From the NCBI GenBank assembly GCA_019347945.1, contig JAHWKK010000010.1, positions 1-64,000 of the forward strand: 64,000 bases of DNA, read 5' to 3'. Positions 11,246 through 19,964 of the stretch are shown here, piece by piece. Position 1 is the stretch's first letter. The number at the start of each line of letters is the position of its first letter. A model generated the notes under the pieces. That model saw only the letters and a program-made list of their open reading frames with translations. It was not told the origin of the DNA and did not search any database. A program made the translations under genes and the position numbers. This DNA comes from Acidobacteriota bacterium. Lineage in GTDB: Bacteria > Acidobacteriota > Thermoanaerobaculia > Gp7-AA8 > JAHWKK01.

Positions 11246-11275
11246 TTGACCCGGCAAACCATGGGTCGTTAGACT
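11246..11275 (+). promoter_or_regulatory. Candidate sigma-70-type promoter for the TPR lipoprotein
   Basis: TTGACC (11246-11251) is followed 18 bases later by TAGACT (11270-11275), a fair match to -35 and -10 boxes. It sits in the 209-base gap between the TDO-like gene and the TPR lipoprotein gene, about 90 bases before the latter's start. The match is modest and the call is tentative. Confidence 0.35.
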
Positions 11276-11364
11276 CGCGAGCCGACTCATCAGAGCCGCT
11301 GAGGCGACCTTCGGTTCCGGCTCGGGCCGGCAGGTGCGGCAAGCAAACAATGGAGAATATTTCG

Positions 11365-12183
11365 ATGAAGCGATCACTGTGCCTGATCACTGTCGTCGCG
11401 CTTTCGTTCGCGACGATGGCGTGCAACCAGGTGCGCGCGCGGAGCACGATTCAGGATGCCAACAGGTTCTACATGGAAGGCAACTACGGCGAGTCGCTCG
11501 AGCTGTACAAGCGGGCACAGCAGCTCGAGAACTTCGATGAGCTGGACCGGATGATCGGTTACAGCCATCTCGGCCTGTTCAAGGCGGGCGATCCCTCCAC
11601 GGGAGTGCATGCGAGGCAGGCGGCGGCCTATCTGAATCGCTATCTGGAAGAGGCCGACGATCCTGCTGCAGAGGAAGTGCTGATCAATCTCCTTTTGAAC
11701 TCCGACCAGACTGACCTGGCGATCCAACGGCTCGAACGATCGCTCGAAGACGACCCGGACGACGTCCTGGTGATGAAGTCGATCGCGAATCTGCTCGCGA
11801 CAAAGGGAGAGGCTCGGGACGCGTTGGTCTGGTACCAGCGAGTCATCGACACCGAGCCGACCAAGGAGAATTTTTACACCCTCGGTGTAATCCTCTATGA
11901 GATGGTGTCCAAAGGGCTGGCGTCGTCCCGTGAAGAGGCGCTCGAGTTCATCGAGAGGGGGAAGGACAATCTGGGCCAGGCTCTCGAGCGCGATCCCGAG
12001 TATTTCGACGCGCTCGTTTTCACGAACCTGCTGTATCGTGAGGAGGCCGTCCTGACGGACGACTTCGAAGAGAAAACGGCTCTGATCAACCAAGCCGACG
12101 AATACCGGCAGCGCGCAATCGCGATTGCACGGAAGAGAGCCGCCGAAGCCGAGGCGGAAGCCGCAACAACGCCGTCAGAATAA
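11365..12183 (+). CDS. TPR-repeat lipoprotein
   Basis: This 272-residue exported protein begins with a hydrophobic signal ending in FATMAC, a weak lipobox with C20 as the likely lipidated residue. The rest is helical tetratricopeptide-like repeats (for example FYMEGNYGESLELYKRAQ and ARDALVWYQRVIDTEP), a scaffold for protein binding, and ends in an alanine/glutamate-rich helix. The start at 11365 has GGAG nine bases upstream. It lies 11 bases before tonB and is probably co-transcribed with the TonB-ExbBD genes, so it may be an accessory of that envelope machine. The partner is unknown. Confidence 0.82.
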   Translation: MKRSLCLITVVALSFATMACNQVRARSTIQDANRFYMEGNYGESLELYKRAQQLENFDELDRMIGYSHLGLFKAGDPSTGVHARQAAAYLNRYLEEADDPAAEEVLINLLLNSDQTDLAIQRLERSLEDDPDDVLVMKSIANLLATKGEARDALVWYQRVIDTEPTKENFYTLGVILYEMVSKGLASSREEALEFIERGKDNLGQALERDPEYFDALVFTNLLYREEAVLTDDFEEKTALINQADEYRQRAIAIARKRAAEAEAEAATTPSE

Positions 12184-12194
12184 CGGAGAGAGCG

Positions 12195-12920
12195 ATGTTC
12201 GAGACCACAGCTGTCGAATCGCGCAAAAGGCCGATGGACAAACGCCGGGCAATGCTGCTTCCGATCTCGATCGGACTGCACGCCGCGGCGCTGATCGCCG
12301 TCGTTTTCATGACGATCTGGGCGGTACAATTTCCCACCAACTCACCGCCGCAGGTCGTTCAGTACTCGGTGGCAGCAGCCCCACCGCCGCCACCGCCTCC
12401 ACCCCCACCGCCGCCGCCACCGAAGGCGGTGGTCCAGACCACCACCCCGGTCGAGGTCGTCCAGTCCACGCCCGACGTCGCTCCGACCGTGATTCCGGAC
12501 GAAATTCCGGACCTGCCGGAGCCCGCGCAGGTTGAAACAGGGGTCGAGGGAGGCGTCGAGGGCGGCGTCGAAGGTGGTGTCGTCGGAGGCGTCCTCGGTG
12601 GAGTGATCGGTGGAGTGGTTGCCGACACCGGCCCGGTTCGAGTGGGCGGCGATGTCAAGGCTCCCGAGGTCATCCGAAGAGTCGAGCCGGAATATACCGA
12701 GGTGGCGCGTCGAGCGCGCGTCTCCGGAATCGTCATCGTCGAAGCCGTGATCGACCGGAAGGGCAACGTCACTGACGTCAAGGTTCTGAAGCCGCTCTCA
12801 TTCGGACTCGACCAGTCGGCGGTTGATGCTGTGAAGAGATGGAAATTCAGACCGGGAACGCTCAATGGGCAGCCGGTCGATGTCATCTTCAGTTTGACCG
12901 TCAACTTCAGGCTGAACTGA
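12195..12920 (+). CDS. tonB: TonB-family energy transducer
   Basis: This protein has an N-terminal membrane anchor (about residues 24-46), a run of about 12 prolines (about residues 60-72) and a periplasmic linker. Its C-terminal TonB domain (about 160-241) contains EPEYTEVARRARVSGIV and ends AVKRWKFRPGTLNGQPV. It transmits proton-motive force from the ExbB/ExbD complex to outer-membrane receptors. Between the proline run and the TonB domain is an unusual GGV(E/V/L/I) four-residue tandem repeat (about 116-140). The ExbB and ExbD genes follow directly. No TonB-dependent receptor lies in the window. Confidence 0.93.
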   Translation: MFETTAVESRKRPMDKRRAMLLPISIGLHAAALIAVVFMTIWAVQFPTNSPPQVVQYSVAAAPPPPPPPPPPPPPPKAVVQTTTPVEVVQSTPDVAPTVIPDEIPDLPEPAQVETGVEGGVEGGVEGGVVGGVLGGVIGGVVADTGPVRVGGDVKAPEVIRRVEPEYTEVARRARVSGIVIVEAVIDRKGNVTDVKVLKPLSFGLDQSAVDAVKRWKFRPGTLNGQPVDVIFSLTVNFRLN

Positions 12921-12969
12921 CGACCAAGAGAAGAAAAGACAAATCCCGTAAGGGCTAGGAGGATACGTA

Positions 12970-13668
12970 ATGGCTGGTTTTTCACCAATGGAAATCTGGG
13001 AGACGATGACGATCATCGTCAAGTCGACCTTCATCCTGATGGTTCTGATGTCCCTGTACTCGATCTGGGTGATGATCGACCGGTTCATCCTGTTTACCCA
13101 GGCAAAGAACCAGTCGCTCAAGCTGCTCGGTTCGCTCTCGAACGTGCTGAGTCGCGGCGCGTACCAGGAAGCGATCGACGTCACCAAGAAGTACAAGAAG
13201 AGCCACCTCGCAAAGGTCATCGCGGCGGGTCTTCTCGAGTTCGAGGCGGGACGGCGAGACAAGAGAATCACCGATCACGAGATCACAGTGGAAGCGGCTC
13301 GCCAGGGTATGGACCGGACCGCGATGATCACGGTTGCCGAGCTGAAGGAGAATCTCGGCGGGCTCGCGACCATCGGCGCGACGGCGCCTTTCGTCGGTCT
13401 TTTCGGTACGGTCGTCGGAATCATCAACGCCTTCGAAGCCATCGGTCAGGGCGCGGGCCTCAACGAGATCTCGGTCGGCATCGCCGAGGCGCTGATCTCC
13501 ACCGCCGTCGGACTGTTCGTCGCAATCCCGGCCGTCTGGGCTTACAACTACTTCCAGAACCGCGTCGACCGCTTCACCGTCGAGATGTCGAATTCAGGCT
13601 CCGAGATGTCGATCTATTTCATCAAGGAAGCAGAATCCGGGGGTATGAGTGAGTCACGGGCAACCTAA
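12970..13668 (+). CDS. exbB: ExbB/TolQ/MotA-family proton channel
   Basis: This 232-residue inner-membrane protein has a first transmembrane helix near residues 13-35 and two more within about 125-200. It carries the family core (GLFGTVVGIINAF, followed by ALISTAVGLFVAIPAVWAYN). It forms the stator/channel that couples proton flow to TonB. A strong AGGAGG ribosome site precedes the ATG. The start of the following exbD lies within its last codons, so the subunits are translationally coupled. A TolQ role is possible, but the adjacent tonB argues for ExbB. Confidence 0.93.
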   Translation: MAGFSPMEIWETMTIIVKSTFILMVLMSLYSIWVMIDRFILFTQAKNQSLKLLGSLSNVLSRGAYQEAIDVTKKYKKSHLAKVIAAGLLEFEAGRRDKRITDHEITVEAARQGMDRTAMITVAELKENLGGLATIGATAPFVGLFGTVVGIINAFEAIGQGAGLNEISVGIAEALISTAVGLFVAIPAVWAYNYFQNRVDRFTVEMSNSGSEMSIYFIKEAESGGMSESRAT

Positions 13669-14125
13669 ACAAAACAAGCTCGTCGAGCTGGCGTCGAGTC
13701 CGATGACGTCGCAAATCAACGTCACGCCGTTCGTCGACGTCTGTCTGGTGCTGCTGATCATCTTCATGGTCGTCACGCCGATGGTCGAGGCCTCCACCAA
13801 CATCACGCTTCCGACTACGGAATCGCCCGAGAAAACGGAAGAAGAGGGTCAGATCGTCATCTCGGTCAAGGATGGGATTGCGTACTTTAGTGGCAACGCG
13901 GTGCGGGAAGAGGATCTCGTCAGAGCGCTCGAAGAAAAATTCGAGGAGAACCCGGGAACTCAGATCGCGGTCAAAGGCGACAAGTTCGGCAAGTATGGTG
14001 ACGTGATGGCGGTTCTTCGAGCCGCCCGGGAGGTCGGATTCGAGAGGATCGGACTTGTCACCGAGCCCGAGGATCGTGCCGCCGCAATGCGTCGCATCAC
14101 CGAGGAAGAAGCTGGTGTCCAGTAA
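13649..14125 (+). CDS. exbD: ExbD/TolR-family protein, first copy
   Basis: This 158-residue bitopic inner-membrane protein has a transmembrane helix with the essential aspartate in INVTPFVDVCLVLLIIFMV (about residues 26-44) and a periplasmic domain. It works with ExbB in the TonB motor. The GTG start overlaps the exbB reading frame by 20 bases. It is one of two consecutive, clearly different ExbD paralogues. Such pairs are found in other TonB systems and may form mixed dimers or serve different transducers. Confidence 0.92.
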   Translation: MSHGQPKQNKLVELASSPMTSQINVTPFVDVCLVLLIIFMVVTPMVEASTNITLPTTESPEKTEEEGQIVISVKDGIAYFSGNAVREEDLVRALEEKFEENPGTQIAVKGDKFGKYGDVMAVLRAAREVGFERIGLVTEPEDRAAAMRRITEEEAGVQ

Positions 14126-14152
14126 ACCCATGATTCGGAAAGGAGCAGATCG

Positions 14153-14599
14153 ATGCAGGTAAGTGGTGGTACCGGCGGATCGATGTCGGAGATCAATGTG
14201 ACGCCGATGGTCGACGTCATCCTCGTGCTGCTCATTATCTTCATGGTGATGGTTCCCGTCGTTCAGATGGGCTATCTGGTGAGGGTTCCACCGAAGCCGG
14301 AAGAAGGCGTCACCGTGGTCCCCGACCCGACTCAGATCATCCTGCGATACGACAAGGACGGAAACGCGTTCATCAACAAACAGCAGGTTCCGCTCGCCGA
14401 GTTTGGCCCCAGGCTGGAGCAGACGCTGAAAGGAAACACAGGGAAGATGGTGTTTTTCGCCGGCGATCCGGAAGCCAACTACGACGAGACGGTCGATTTC
14501 CTCGACACGGCACGCGCGGCAGGAGCCGAGAACATCGGCATCATCGTCGAGGACATCTGGCAACCGAGCGAAACGATGCGGGAGCTGGCGAGGGAGTAG
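14153..14599 (+). CDS. exbD: ExbD/TolR-family protein, second copy
   Basis: This second ExbD paralogue has 148 residues. It has the same membrane-helix motif INVTPMVDVILVLLIIFMV and a periplasmic domain that differs widely from the first copy (RVPPKPEEGVTVVPDP and onward). It follows the first copy after 27 bases with GGAAAGGAG as ribosome site. It is the last gene of the tonB-exbB-exbD-exbD unit, because a strong intrinsic terminator follows at 14629. Confidence 0.92.
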   Translation: MQVSGGTGGSMSEINVTPMVDVILVLLIIFMVMVPVVQMGYLVRVPPKPEEGVTVVPDPTQIILRYDKDGNAFINKQQVPLAEFGPRLEQTLKGNTGKMVFFAGDPEANYDETVDFLDTARAAGAENIGIIVEDIWQPSETMRELARE

Positions 14600-14628
14600 T
14601 CCGGTTCGTCATCGCGTTGAACTGAATG

Positions 14629-14656
14629 GGCACGCGTTCCACCGCGTGCCTTTTTT
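14629..14656 (+). terminator. Intrinsic terminator after the second exbD
   Basis: A perfect 8-bp stem (GGCACGCG 14629-14636, CGCGTGCC 14643-14650) with a 6-base loop runs straight into six T residues (14651-14656). It ends the TonB system operon and separates it from the thiolase gene. Confidence 0.9.
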
Positions 14657-14696
14657 CTGAACGCATTCGTCCACTCCCTGAAGAACGGAGGAATCC

Positions 14697-15884
14697 TTGA
14701 AAACCGCAGAGCGAAAAGAAGTCGTCATTCTCGACGGCGCCCGAACCGCGATGGCGGAGTACGGCGGCCATTTCACCGAAATCACCGCTCTCGACCTCGG
14801 CGCTCACGCCGCCTCGGCTGCCATGAAGCGAAGCGGAGTCGAGCCCTCGGAGATCGATCACGTCATCGTCGGCAATGCGCTGCAGACCTCCGGCGATGCG
14901 ATCTACGGAGCACGCCACGTGGGCCTAAAGGCAGGCGTGCCGAAGGAAGTTCCGGCTCTGACCGTCAATCGTCTCTGCGGCAGCGGCATCCAGTCGATCG
15001 TCTCGGCCACCGAGCAGATCCTGCTCGATGAGGCCGAAACCGTGCTCGCGGGCGGAATGGAGAACATGTCGCAGGCTCCGCACGTCATCCGCGGCGCCCG
15101 CACCGGATTCCGACTGGGCCAGGGACAGCTCGAAGATTCGTTGATGGTCGCCCTGCTCGACACCTACTGCGGCTTCTACATGGCGCAAACCTCGGACAAC
15201 CTCTCGCGAAAGTACGAGATCTCGCGGGAAGCCCAGGACGAGTACGCCATCCGCAGCCAGGAGCGCGCTGCCGAAGCTGCGAAGGCCGGAAAGTTCGACG
15301 AGGAGATCGAGCCGATCGAAGTCGGCAGGAAGAAAACCGTCGTCGACAAGGACGACCACATGCGTCCGGATACGACCTTGGAGGGCCTCCGGAAGCTCAA
15401 GCCGGCGTTTTCCCAGGACGGTTTCGTCACCGCCGGAAACGCCAGCGGTATCGTCGACGGTGCTGCGATGGTCGTGGTGACGACGGGGGATGGTGCGAGG
15501 GCGGCCGGAAAGAAACCGCTCGGCCGGATCGTCTCATGGGGGATCGCCGGCTGCGATCCCGCGATCATGGGGATCGGACCAGTGCCCGCGATCGGAAGCG
15601 CGCTCGACCGCGCGGGAATGAAGCTCGACGAGATCGATCTGATCGAGATCAATGAGGCCTTCGCCGGCCAGATCCTCGCCGTCGTCAAAGAGCTCGGCAT
15701 CGACGAAGAGAAACTCAACGTCAACGGCGGCGCGATTGCGCTGGGGCATCCGCTGGGGGCGACCGGGACCCGGCTCGTCTATACGCTTCTCAAGGAGCTT
15801 CGCAGAGCTGGTAAGCAGTACGGCCTGGCCTCCGCCTGCATCGGCGGTGGGCAGGGAATCGCGATGGTGGTCGAAGCCGTGTAG
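14697..15884 (+). CDS. Acetyl-CoA C-acyltransferase (thiolase)
   Basis: This 395-residue thiolase family enzyme forms or cleaves 3-ketoacyl-CoA. The nucleophile C94 is in NRLCGSGIQS, H351 is in the GHPLGATG motif and the second acid/base C381 is in SACIGGGQG. The start is a TTG with GGAGG five bases upstream. The sequence is closest in style to acetoacetyl-CoA thiolases (biosynthetic or degradative); the exact chain length cannot be read from sequence. It is monocistronic by position, with a terminator upstream and hairpins downstream. It could act with the crotonase and carboxylase at 6.7-9.0 kb. Confidence 0.93.
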   Translation: MKTAERKEVVILDGARTAMAEYGGHFTEITALDLGAHAASAAMKRSGVEPSEIDHVIVGNALQTSGDAIYGARHVGLKAGVPKEVPALTVNRLCGSGIQSIVSATEQILLDEAETVLAGGMENMSQAPHVIRGARTGFRLGQGQLEDSLMVALLDTYCGFYMAQTSDNLSRKYEISREAQDEYAIRSQERAAEAAKAGKFDEEIEPIEVGRKKTVVDKDDHMRPDTTLEGLRKLKPAFSQDGFVTAGNASGIVDGAAMVVVTTGDGARAAGKKPLGRIVSWGIAGCDPAIMGIGPVPAIGSALDRAGMKLDEIDLIEINEAFAGQILAVVKELGIDEEKLNVNGGAIALGHPLGATGTRLVYTLLKELRRAGKQYGLASACIGGGQGIAMVVEAV

Positions 15885-15901
15885 CAGCGTGAGAATCGTA
15901 A

Positions 15902-15948
15902 GCCGCCGAAAGGCGGCGCCAGAGCGCACCCCCGGCTTTCAGCCGGGG
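15902..15948. repeat. Double hairpin after the thiolase gene
   Basis: Two consecutive stem-loops occur. GCCGCC-GAAA-GGCGGC (15902-15917) carries a GNRA tetraloop, and CCCCGGCT-TTC-AGCCGGGG (about 15930-15948) follows 12 bases later. There is no T-run. The pair may work as a terminator or mRNA stabiliser for the thiolase gene, or be a REP-like dispersed element. Confidence 0.6.
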
Positions 15949-16108
15949 CACACAACCGCGACGCCTCTCAATGCCCGAGCCCCTTTCAACGGACGACAGA
16001 ATCCGGTCTCTACCCGAAACAGTGTGACGGAGCAGTCAAAGCCTGGCCGGCCGACGAACCCACCGAGCTTCCGGGACGTCTTTATGAGTGAGAAGCGTCG
16101 AGACGACG

Positions 16109-16564
16109 ATGAGACGACCGATCCTCCTAGCGGTAGGTATACTCCTTCTGGTCGCAGCGACCGGCCAATCGGTTCTGCCTGAGCGCCCGGTCACGCTCTG
16201 CAGTGTAGTTGCCGGTTTTTCTGGTCGACTGTTCGAGTCTCTGATCGTCTCGGCGCTTCCCCTTTCCGGTTCATCCGACGGAGTCCGCACCGATGTGGAG
16301 CTCGTTCTCGCGGAGCAGATCCCGTCGCCGGAGGAGGTAAGCGAAACACCCACCGCGGCCGTACCCACTCCCGAGCTCGCCCGGCTGTCCCTGACCCCAT
16401 CCACCGAACCACTCGGGGGCTTCAGCGCCGTATGGTTGAATGGCCGCGCCATCGACGAGCTCACTTCCCTCGCAGCGAAAGCCTCGGTGCACCGGATCAA
16501 AGTCCATCGTGCGAACCAGCTCCCAGCGGTCGCATCGGTCGAGTCGCCAACCTGCACCGGTTGA
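16109..16564 (+). CDS. Hypothetical exported protein
   Basis: This reading frame encodes about 151 residues, beginning with a convincing signal-like segment (RRPILLAVGILLLVAATGQS) and continuing with a Ser/Pro/Thr-rich region. I recognise no domain. A competing open frame covers the same bases on the other strand, so the gene is uncertain. The signal peptide and the intergenic setting between the thiolase and the minus-strand genes favour the plus strand. Confidence 0.35.
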   Translation: MRRPILLAVGILLLVAATGQSVLPERPVTLCSVVAGFSGRLFESLIVSALPLSGSSDGVRTDVELVLAEQIPSPEEVSETPTAAVPTPELARLSLTPSTEPLGGFSAVWLNGRAIDELTSLAAKASVHRIKVHRANQLPAVASVESPTCTG

Positions 16565-16639
16565 CCCGGGCGGGCTCAACGACCAGGACTGCCGCGACGA
16601 AGAGCGATGTCGTGGCGTGGCCGGATCAGGCAGTTTCAA

Positions 16640-17026
16640 TCAGACCGCGAGGGCCAGGGCGATGAGAGCGCCCAGAAGAAGGAGCGACCCGGCTGCCGAA
16701 CCGCAGCCACCCGACCGGTGGAGCGGCTTCCATTGGTGTTGCTGTTTCCAACTGTCGTCTCCGCGAGCGTAGGCGAGGAACACCTGGATCAGCTCCTCCT
16801 CGGACAGACTCTTTCCGGTCGCCTCGAAGTGCCGGGAATCGTCGAGCTCCTTGTATTCGAGTTGATACCCCTCTTCACGAGAGCCCGCGGTTTGCAGGAA
16901 AAAATGATCGGACCGCGCAAGAACGACAAACGAGTCGACGCCTCCGGGAAGAGATCTGATCGCGTTCACGATCTGATCGGAGGTCGGCTCGGAGAGATCG
17001 GGTCCTGTCCCTGTTGAAAGCTTCAA
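16640..17026 (-). CDS. Hypothetical protein with C-terminal membrane tail
   Basis: This 128-residue protein of unrecognised family has a compact N-terminal domain (SDQIVNAIRSLPGGVDSFVVL, then a W/Y-rich end GDDSWKQQHQW) and a final hydrophobic helix. The tail RSGGCGSAAGSLLLLGALIA ends at the C-terminus without the arginine cluster usual for GlyGly-CTERM or Myxo-CTERM sorting tails. It has no N-terminal signal peptide, so it may be tail-anchored in the inner membrane. It lies upstream-to-downstream with ksgA on the same strand, 161 bases after it. Confidence 0.6.
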   Translation of the reverse strand: MKLSTGTGPDLSEPTSDQIVNAIRSLPGGVDSFVVLARSDHFFLQTAGSREEGYQLEYKELDDSRHFEATGKSLSEEELIQVFLAYARGDDSWKQQHQWKPLHRSGGCGSAAGSLLLLGALIALALAV

Positions 17027-17187
17027 ATGTCGCCTCGCGACGAAGCAGCTCCTCAGACGGCTGCCCGCGACGGATGATTGTACCGGTCGGGTCGTGCTTC
17101 CAGGAGCATGGCGTTCCTCCTGCCCGCCGGACTTTCATGGGCGCCGCGTCGATGCCACGAATCCGCGTGGCTTCTCGGAGGTGTCAA

Positions 17188-17991
17188 TCAGCGGCTGGGC
17201 GCTTTCCCCAGGCCGAGAGCCACAGCCAGCCGGTCGAAGTCGTCGAGCGTGAGCGATTCGGCCCGGGCGGCCGGCTCGATTCCCGCGTCTCCGAGGGCGC
17301 TCTCGATCGCCTGGCGCGACGGCCCCTCGAATCCCGCCAGGATGTTGTTGATAAGCGTCTTTCTTCGCATCCGGAAAGCTGCGGAGATCAGCTCCTCGAG
17401 TGCATCTGCAGGAGTCATCAGGTCGGGCTCCGCACGCTCGAATCGAACAACCGCGCTTCTCACCTTCGGCTGGGGACGGAACGCCCCCGGTCCGAGCTCG
17501 AGGACGAGCTCGCAGTCCGCGTGAATCTTCGTCGCGACGGTCAGGTACCCGTAGCTCTTGCGGCCAGGGGGGGAGACGTAGCGTTCGGCCACGTCCTTCT
17601 GAACCATGAAGGCAGCGCTGAGAAAACCGGGGTGGCGAACGATCCGCGCGATGATCGGGTTGGCGACGTTGTAAGGGAGGTTTCCGAAGGCGTGGAACGC
17701 TCCCGGCGGGAGCGGTGCCTCGACGGCGTCGGCCTCGACGACCTCGAGATCCCGCCCCTCGAACTTCGAGCGAAGCCAGGCCACCAGATCCGGATCGATC
17801 TCGAGAGCCGTGACGGACAAGCCTCGATCGAGCAGCGCTTCCGTCAGAGCACCCTTTCCAGGTCCGATCTCGAGCACGACCGCCCGCGGCTCGGGATCGA
17901 TCGCATGGGCGATACGGTCTATCGCCCGCCGATCCTGGAGAAAATTCTGCCCCCAACGTTTCTGTGGCGTGTGATTCGATGGCCCGTTCAC
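17188..17991 (-). CDS. ksgA: 16S rRNA dimethyladenosine transferase KsgA/RsmA
   Basis: This enzyme dimethylates A1518 and A1519 in 16S rRNA during small-subunit assembly. The 267-residue protein shows the opening motif RWGQNFLQD, the S-adenosylmethionine site EIGPGKGALT (41-50) and the catalytic GNLPY motif (103-107). The length is normal. It is divergent from moxR, leaving only about 51 bases (17992-18042) for the promoters of both. Confidence 0.96.
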   Translation of the reverse strand: MNGPSNHTPQKRWGQNFLQDRRAIDRIAHAIDPEPRAVVLEIGPGKGALTEALLDRGLSVTALEIDPDLVAWLRSKFEGRDLEVVEADAVEAPLPPGAFHAFGNLPYNVANPIIARIVRHPGFLSAAFMVQKDVAERYVSPPGRKSYGYLTVATKIHADCELVLELGPGAFRPQPKVRSAVVRFERAEPDLMTPADALEELISAAFRMRRKTLINNILAGFEGPSRQAIESALGDAGIEPAARAESLTLDDFDRLAVALGLGKAPSR

Positions 17992-18042
17992 TGCGTTAAA
18001 GTAACTCAGGAAGCTTCAAAACAGGTGGAAAGCGGAGGAGGA

Positions 18043-19044
18043 ATGGTCGAACAACTCGACGAGCAGACGATGAATGAGCGGTTGGCCGCTGCCCATGAGC
18101 GGATCGTCGCTCTCAGGAGGGAGATCTCTCGGGCGATCGTGGGCCAGGAGCGCCTGATCGATCGGCTTCTCGTGGCACTGCTGGTTCGCGGCCACGTGCT
18201 GCTCGAGGGGGTCCCGGGACTGGCCAAAACCCTGCTGGCGAAGGTTCTAGCATCGTCGGTCGAAGGGACGTTCAAGAGGATCCAGTTCACCCCGGACCTT
18301 CTGCCGGCCGATCTCACAGGAACCCTGATCTTCGACCCCGCGCGCGGCATCTTCACGCCGCGATTGGGGCCGATCTTCGCCAACATCGTTCTGGCCGACG
18401 AGATCAACCGGGCCCCGGCGAAGGTTCAGAGCGGTTTGCTCGAAGCGATGCAGGAGCGACAGGTGACCATCGGAGACGCCACATGGGCACTTCCCGATCC
18501 TTTTCTGGTCATCGCGACCCAGAACCCGATCGAACAGGAGGGGACGTACGTGCTTCCGGAAGCGCAGGTCGACCGCTTTCTGATGAAGGTAATGGTCGAT
18601 TATCCGGAGCGGGAGCAGGAGGAGAAGATGCTGGCGATGTACCTCGATCCAGCGAGCATGGAGATCGACATCCGGAAGATCCTGAACCTCGACGATCTCG
18701 AAGCTCTCATGGCGATGGTCTCGCGAGTGCACGTCGACGAGCGGATCATCCGATACATCGTCGCCATCGTGTCCGCCACCAGGGACCCGCGGGAGGGACG
18801 GATTGTCCGGCTGCGGGAAAAGATCGAGTTCGGTGCTTCTCCACGCGCCTCGATCGCGCTGGCACACGCGGCGAAAGGGTTCGCATTCCTCCAGGGGAGA
18901 GGGTATGTGGTTCCGGAGGACGTCAAGGACGTCGCGCCGGATGTGATCCGGCATCGGTTGATTCCAACCTACGAAGCGGTTGCCGAGCGAATGACTCCCG
19001 ACATGATGATCCGGGAGATTCTGGGGGCCGTACCGGTACCGTGA
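18043..19044 (+). CDS. MoxR-family AAA+ ATPase
   Basis: This 333-residue cytoplasmic chaperone-like ATPase has Walker A GVPGLAKT (56-63) and Walker B VLADEINRAP (116-125), plus the usual IATQNPIEQEGTY sensor region. MoxR proteins mature or insert metal ions in partner complexes that contain von Willebrand A domains, and here the partners are encoded directly downstream. The ATG at 18043 has a GGAGGAGG ribosome site. The stop overlaps the next gene's GTG by four bases. It is the first gene of the Bat-type operon. Confidence 0.93.
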   Translation: MVEQLDEQTMNERLAAAHERIVALRREISRAIVGQERLIDRLLVALLVRGHVLLEGVPGLAKTLLAKVLASSVEGTFKRIQFTPDLLPADLTGTLIFDPARGIFTPRLGPIFANIVLADEINRAPAKVQSGLLEAMQERQVTIGDATWALPDPFLVIATQNPIEQEGTYVLPEAQVDRFLMKVMVDYPEREQEEKMLAMYLDPASMEIDIRKILNLDDLEALMAMVSRVHVDERIIRYIVAIVSATRDPREGRIVRLREKIEFGASPRASIALAHAAKGFAFLQGRGYVVPEDVKDVAPDVIRHRLIPTYEAVAERMTPDMMIREILGAVPVP

Positions 19045-19964
19045 AGCGATTTCTGGATTGGTTTCGGAGAGAGTCGCCCGCGCCGCGCGAAGATGCGGAC
19101 GCAAGACGTCTGCGCCATCTGGAGCTGACGACTGCAAAGCTGATCAGGGAAGGTTTCACCGGTCAGTTTCATGCGGCATTTCACGGACGCGGCATCGAGT
19201 TCCATCAGTTGAGGCACTATCAGCCGGGTGATGACATTCGAACGATCGACTGGAACGTGACGGCACGGAGCGGAGTACCCCATGTCAAGGAGTTCATCGA
19301 GGAGCGGGATCTGACCATCATGATCTGTCTCGACACTTCAGGCTCGATGGGATTCGGTTCGGTCGACCGACGGAAGATCGACGTCGCGGTCGAGCTGGTG
19401 TCGGTGTTCGCCTTCGCCGCGAATCACAGCCGCGACCGGGTCGGTCTGGTCACGTTCGGTGACGAGATCCGCGCCCATCTTCGTCCGGGCCGCTCGACGC
19501 AGCACGTCCAGCGATTGGTGCGTGACGCGTTCGGCGCCGGATCGCGGTGTCATGGAGGATCCGACTATGCCGTACTGGCCGAGTTTCTCGCAGCAACGCT
19601 GAAGCGCCAGTCGATCATCATCCTCCTGACGGATCTCCTCGGAGGAAGCGAACCGGCGCTCCGCCCGGTCGCCTTCCGGCACGATCTGATCATCACGAGG
19701 ATTCTCGATCCTCGCGAGCGCGCTTTTCCGTCGCGTGGTATCGCGGAGCTCGAGGATGCCGAAACCGGGGAGCGCATCGCCGTCGATCTCGGCAGAGCGG
19801 GCACCTCGCAGCTGTTCGCCCAGGTGGAGCGCTCGCTCGAACGGGAGGCAATCCGGTCCGCAACCGACGTCCTCAATCTGTCGACCGTCCGTCCCTTCGA
19901 TCGGGATCTGATTCGTTTCTTCGAGAGCAGGATCGCCAGATCCTCGAGGAGGATCGCATCCTGA
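19041..19964 (+). CDS. DUF58 domain protein with vWA fold
   Basis: This 307-residue protein has the DUF58 hallmark RHYQPGDDIRTIDWNVTAR (58-76) and a partial MIDAS motif DTSGSM (98-103). It normally pairs with MoxR. The GTG start overlaps the moxR stop by four bases, which fixes the start. The basic N-terminus and lack of membrane helices suggest a cytoplasmic, membrane-associated role. The biochemical function is not known for the family; metal-dependent protein binding is inferred from MIDAS. Confidence 0.9.
   Translation: MKRFLDWFRRESPAPREDADARRLRHLELTTAKLIREGFTGQFHAAFHGRGIEFHQLRHYQPGDDIRTIDWNVTARSGVPHVKEFIEERDLTIMICLDTSGSMGFGSVDRRKIDVAVELVSVFAFAANHSRDRVGLVTFGDEIRAHLRPGRSTQHVQRLVRDAFGAGSRCHGGSDYAVLAEFLAATLKRQSIIILLTDLLGGSEPALRPVAFRHDLIITRILDPRERAFPSRGIAELEDAETGERIAVDLGRAGTSQLFAQVERSLEREAIRSATDVLNLSTVRPFDRDLIRFFESRIARSSRRIAS

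Noticed and set aside
12359-12988. Minus-strand Gly-rich frame over tonB
   Set aside because: The G-run is the complement of the proline-rich TonB linker.
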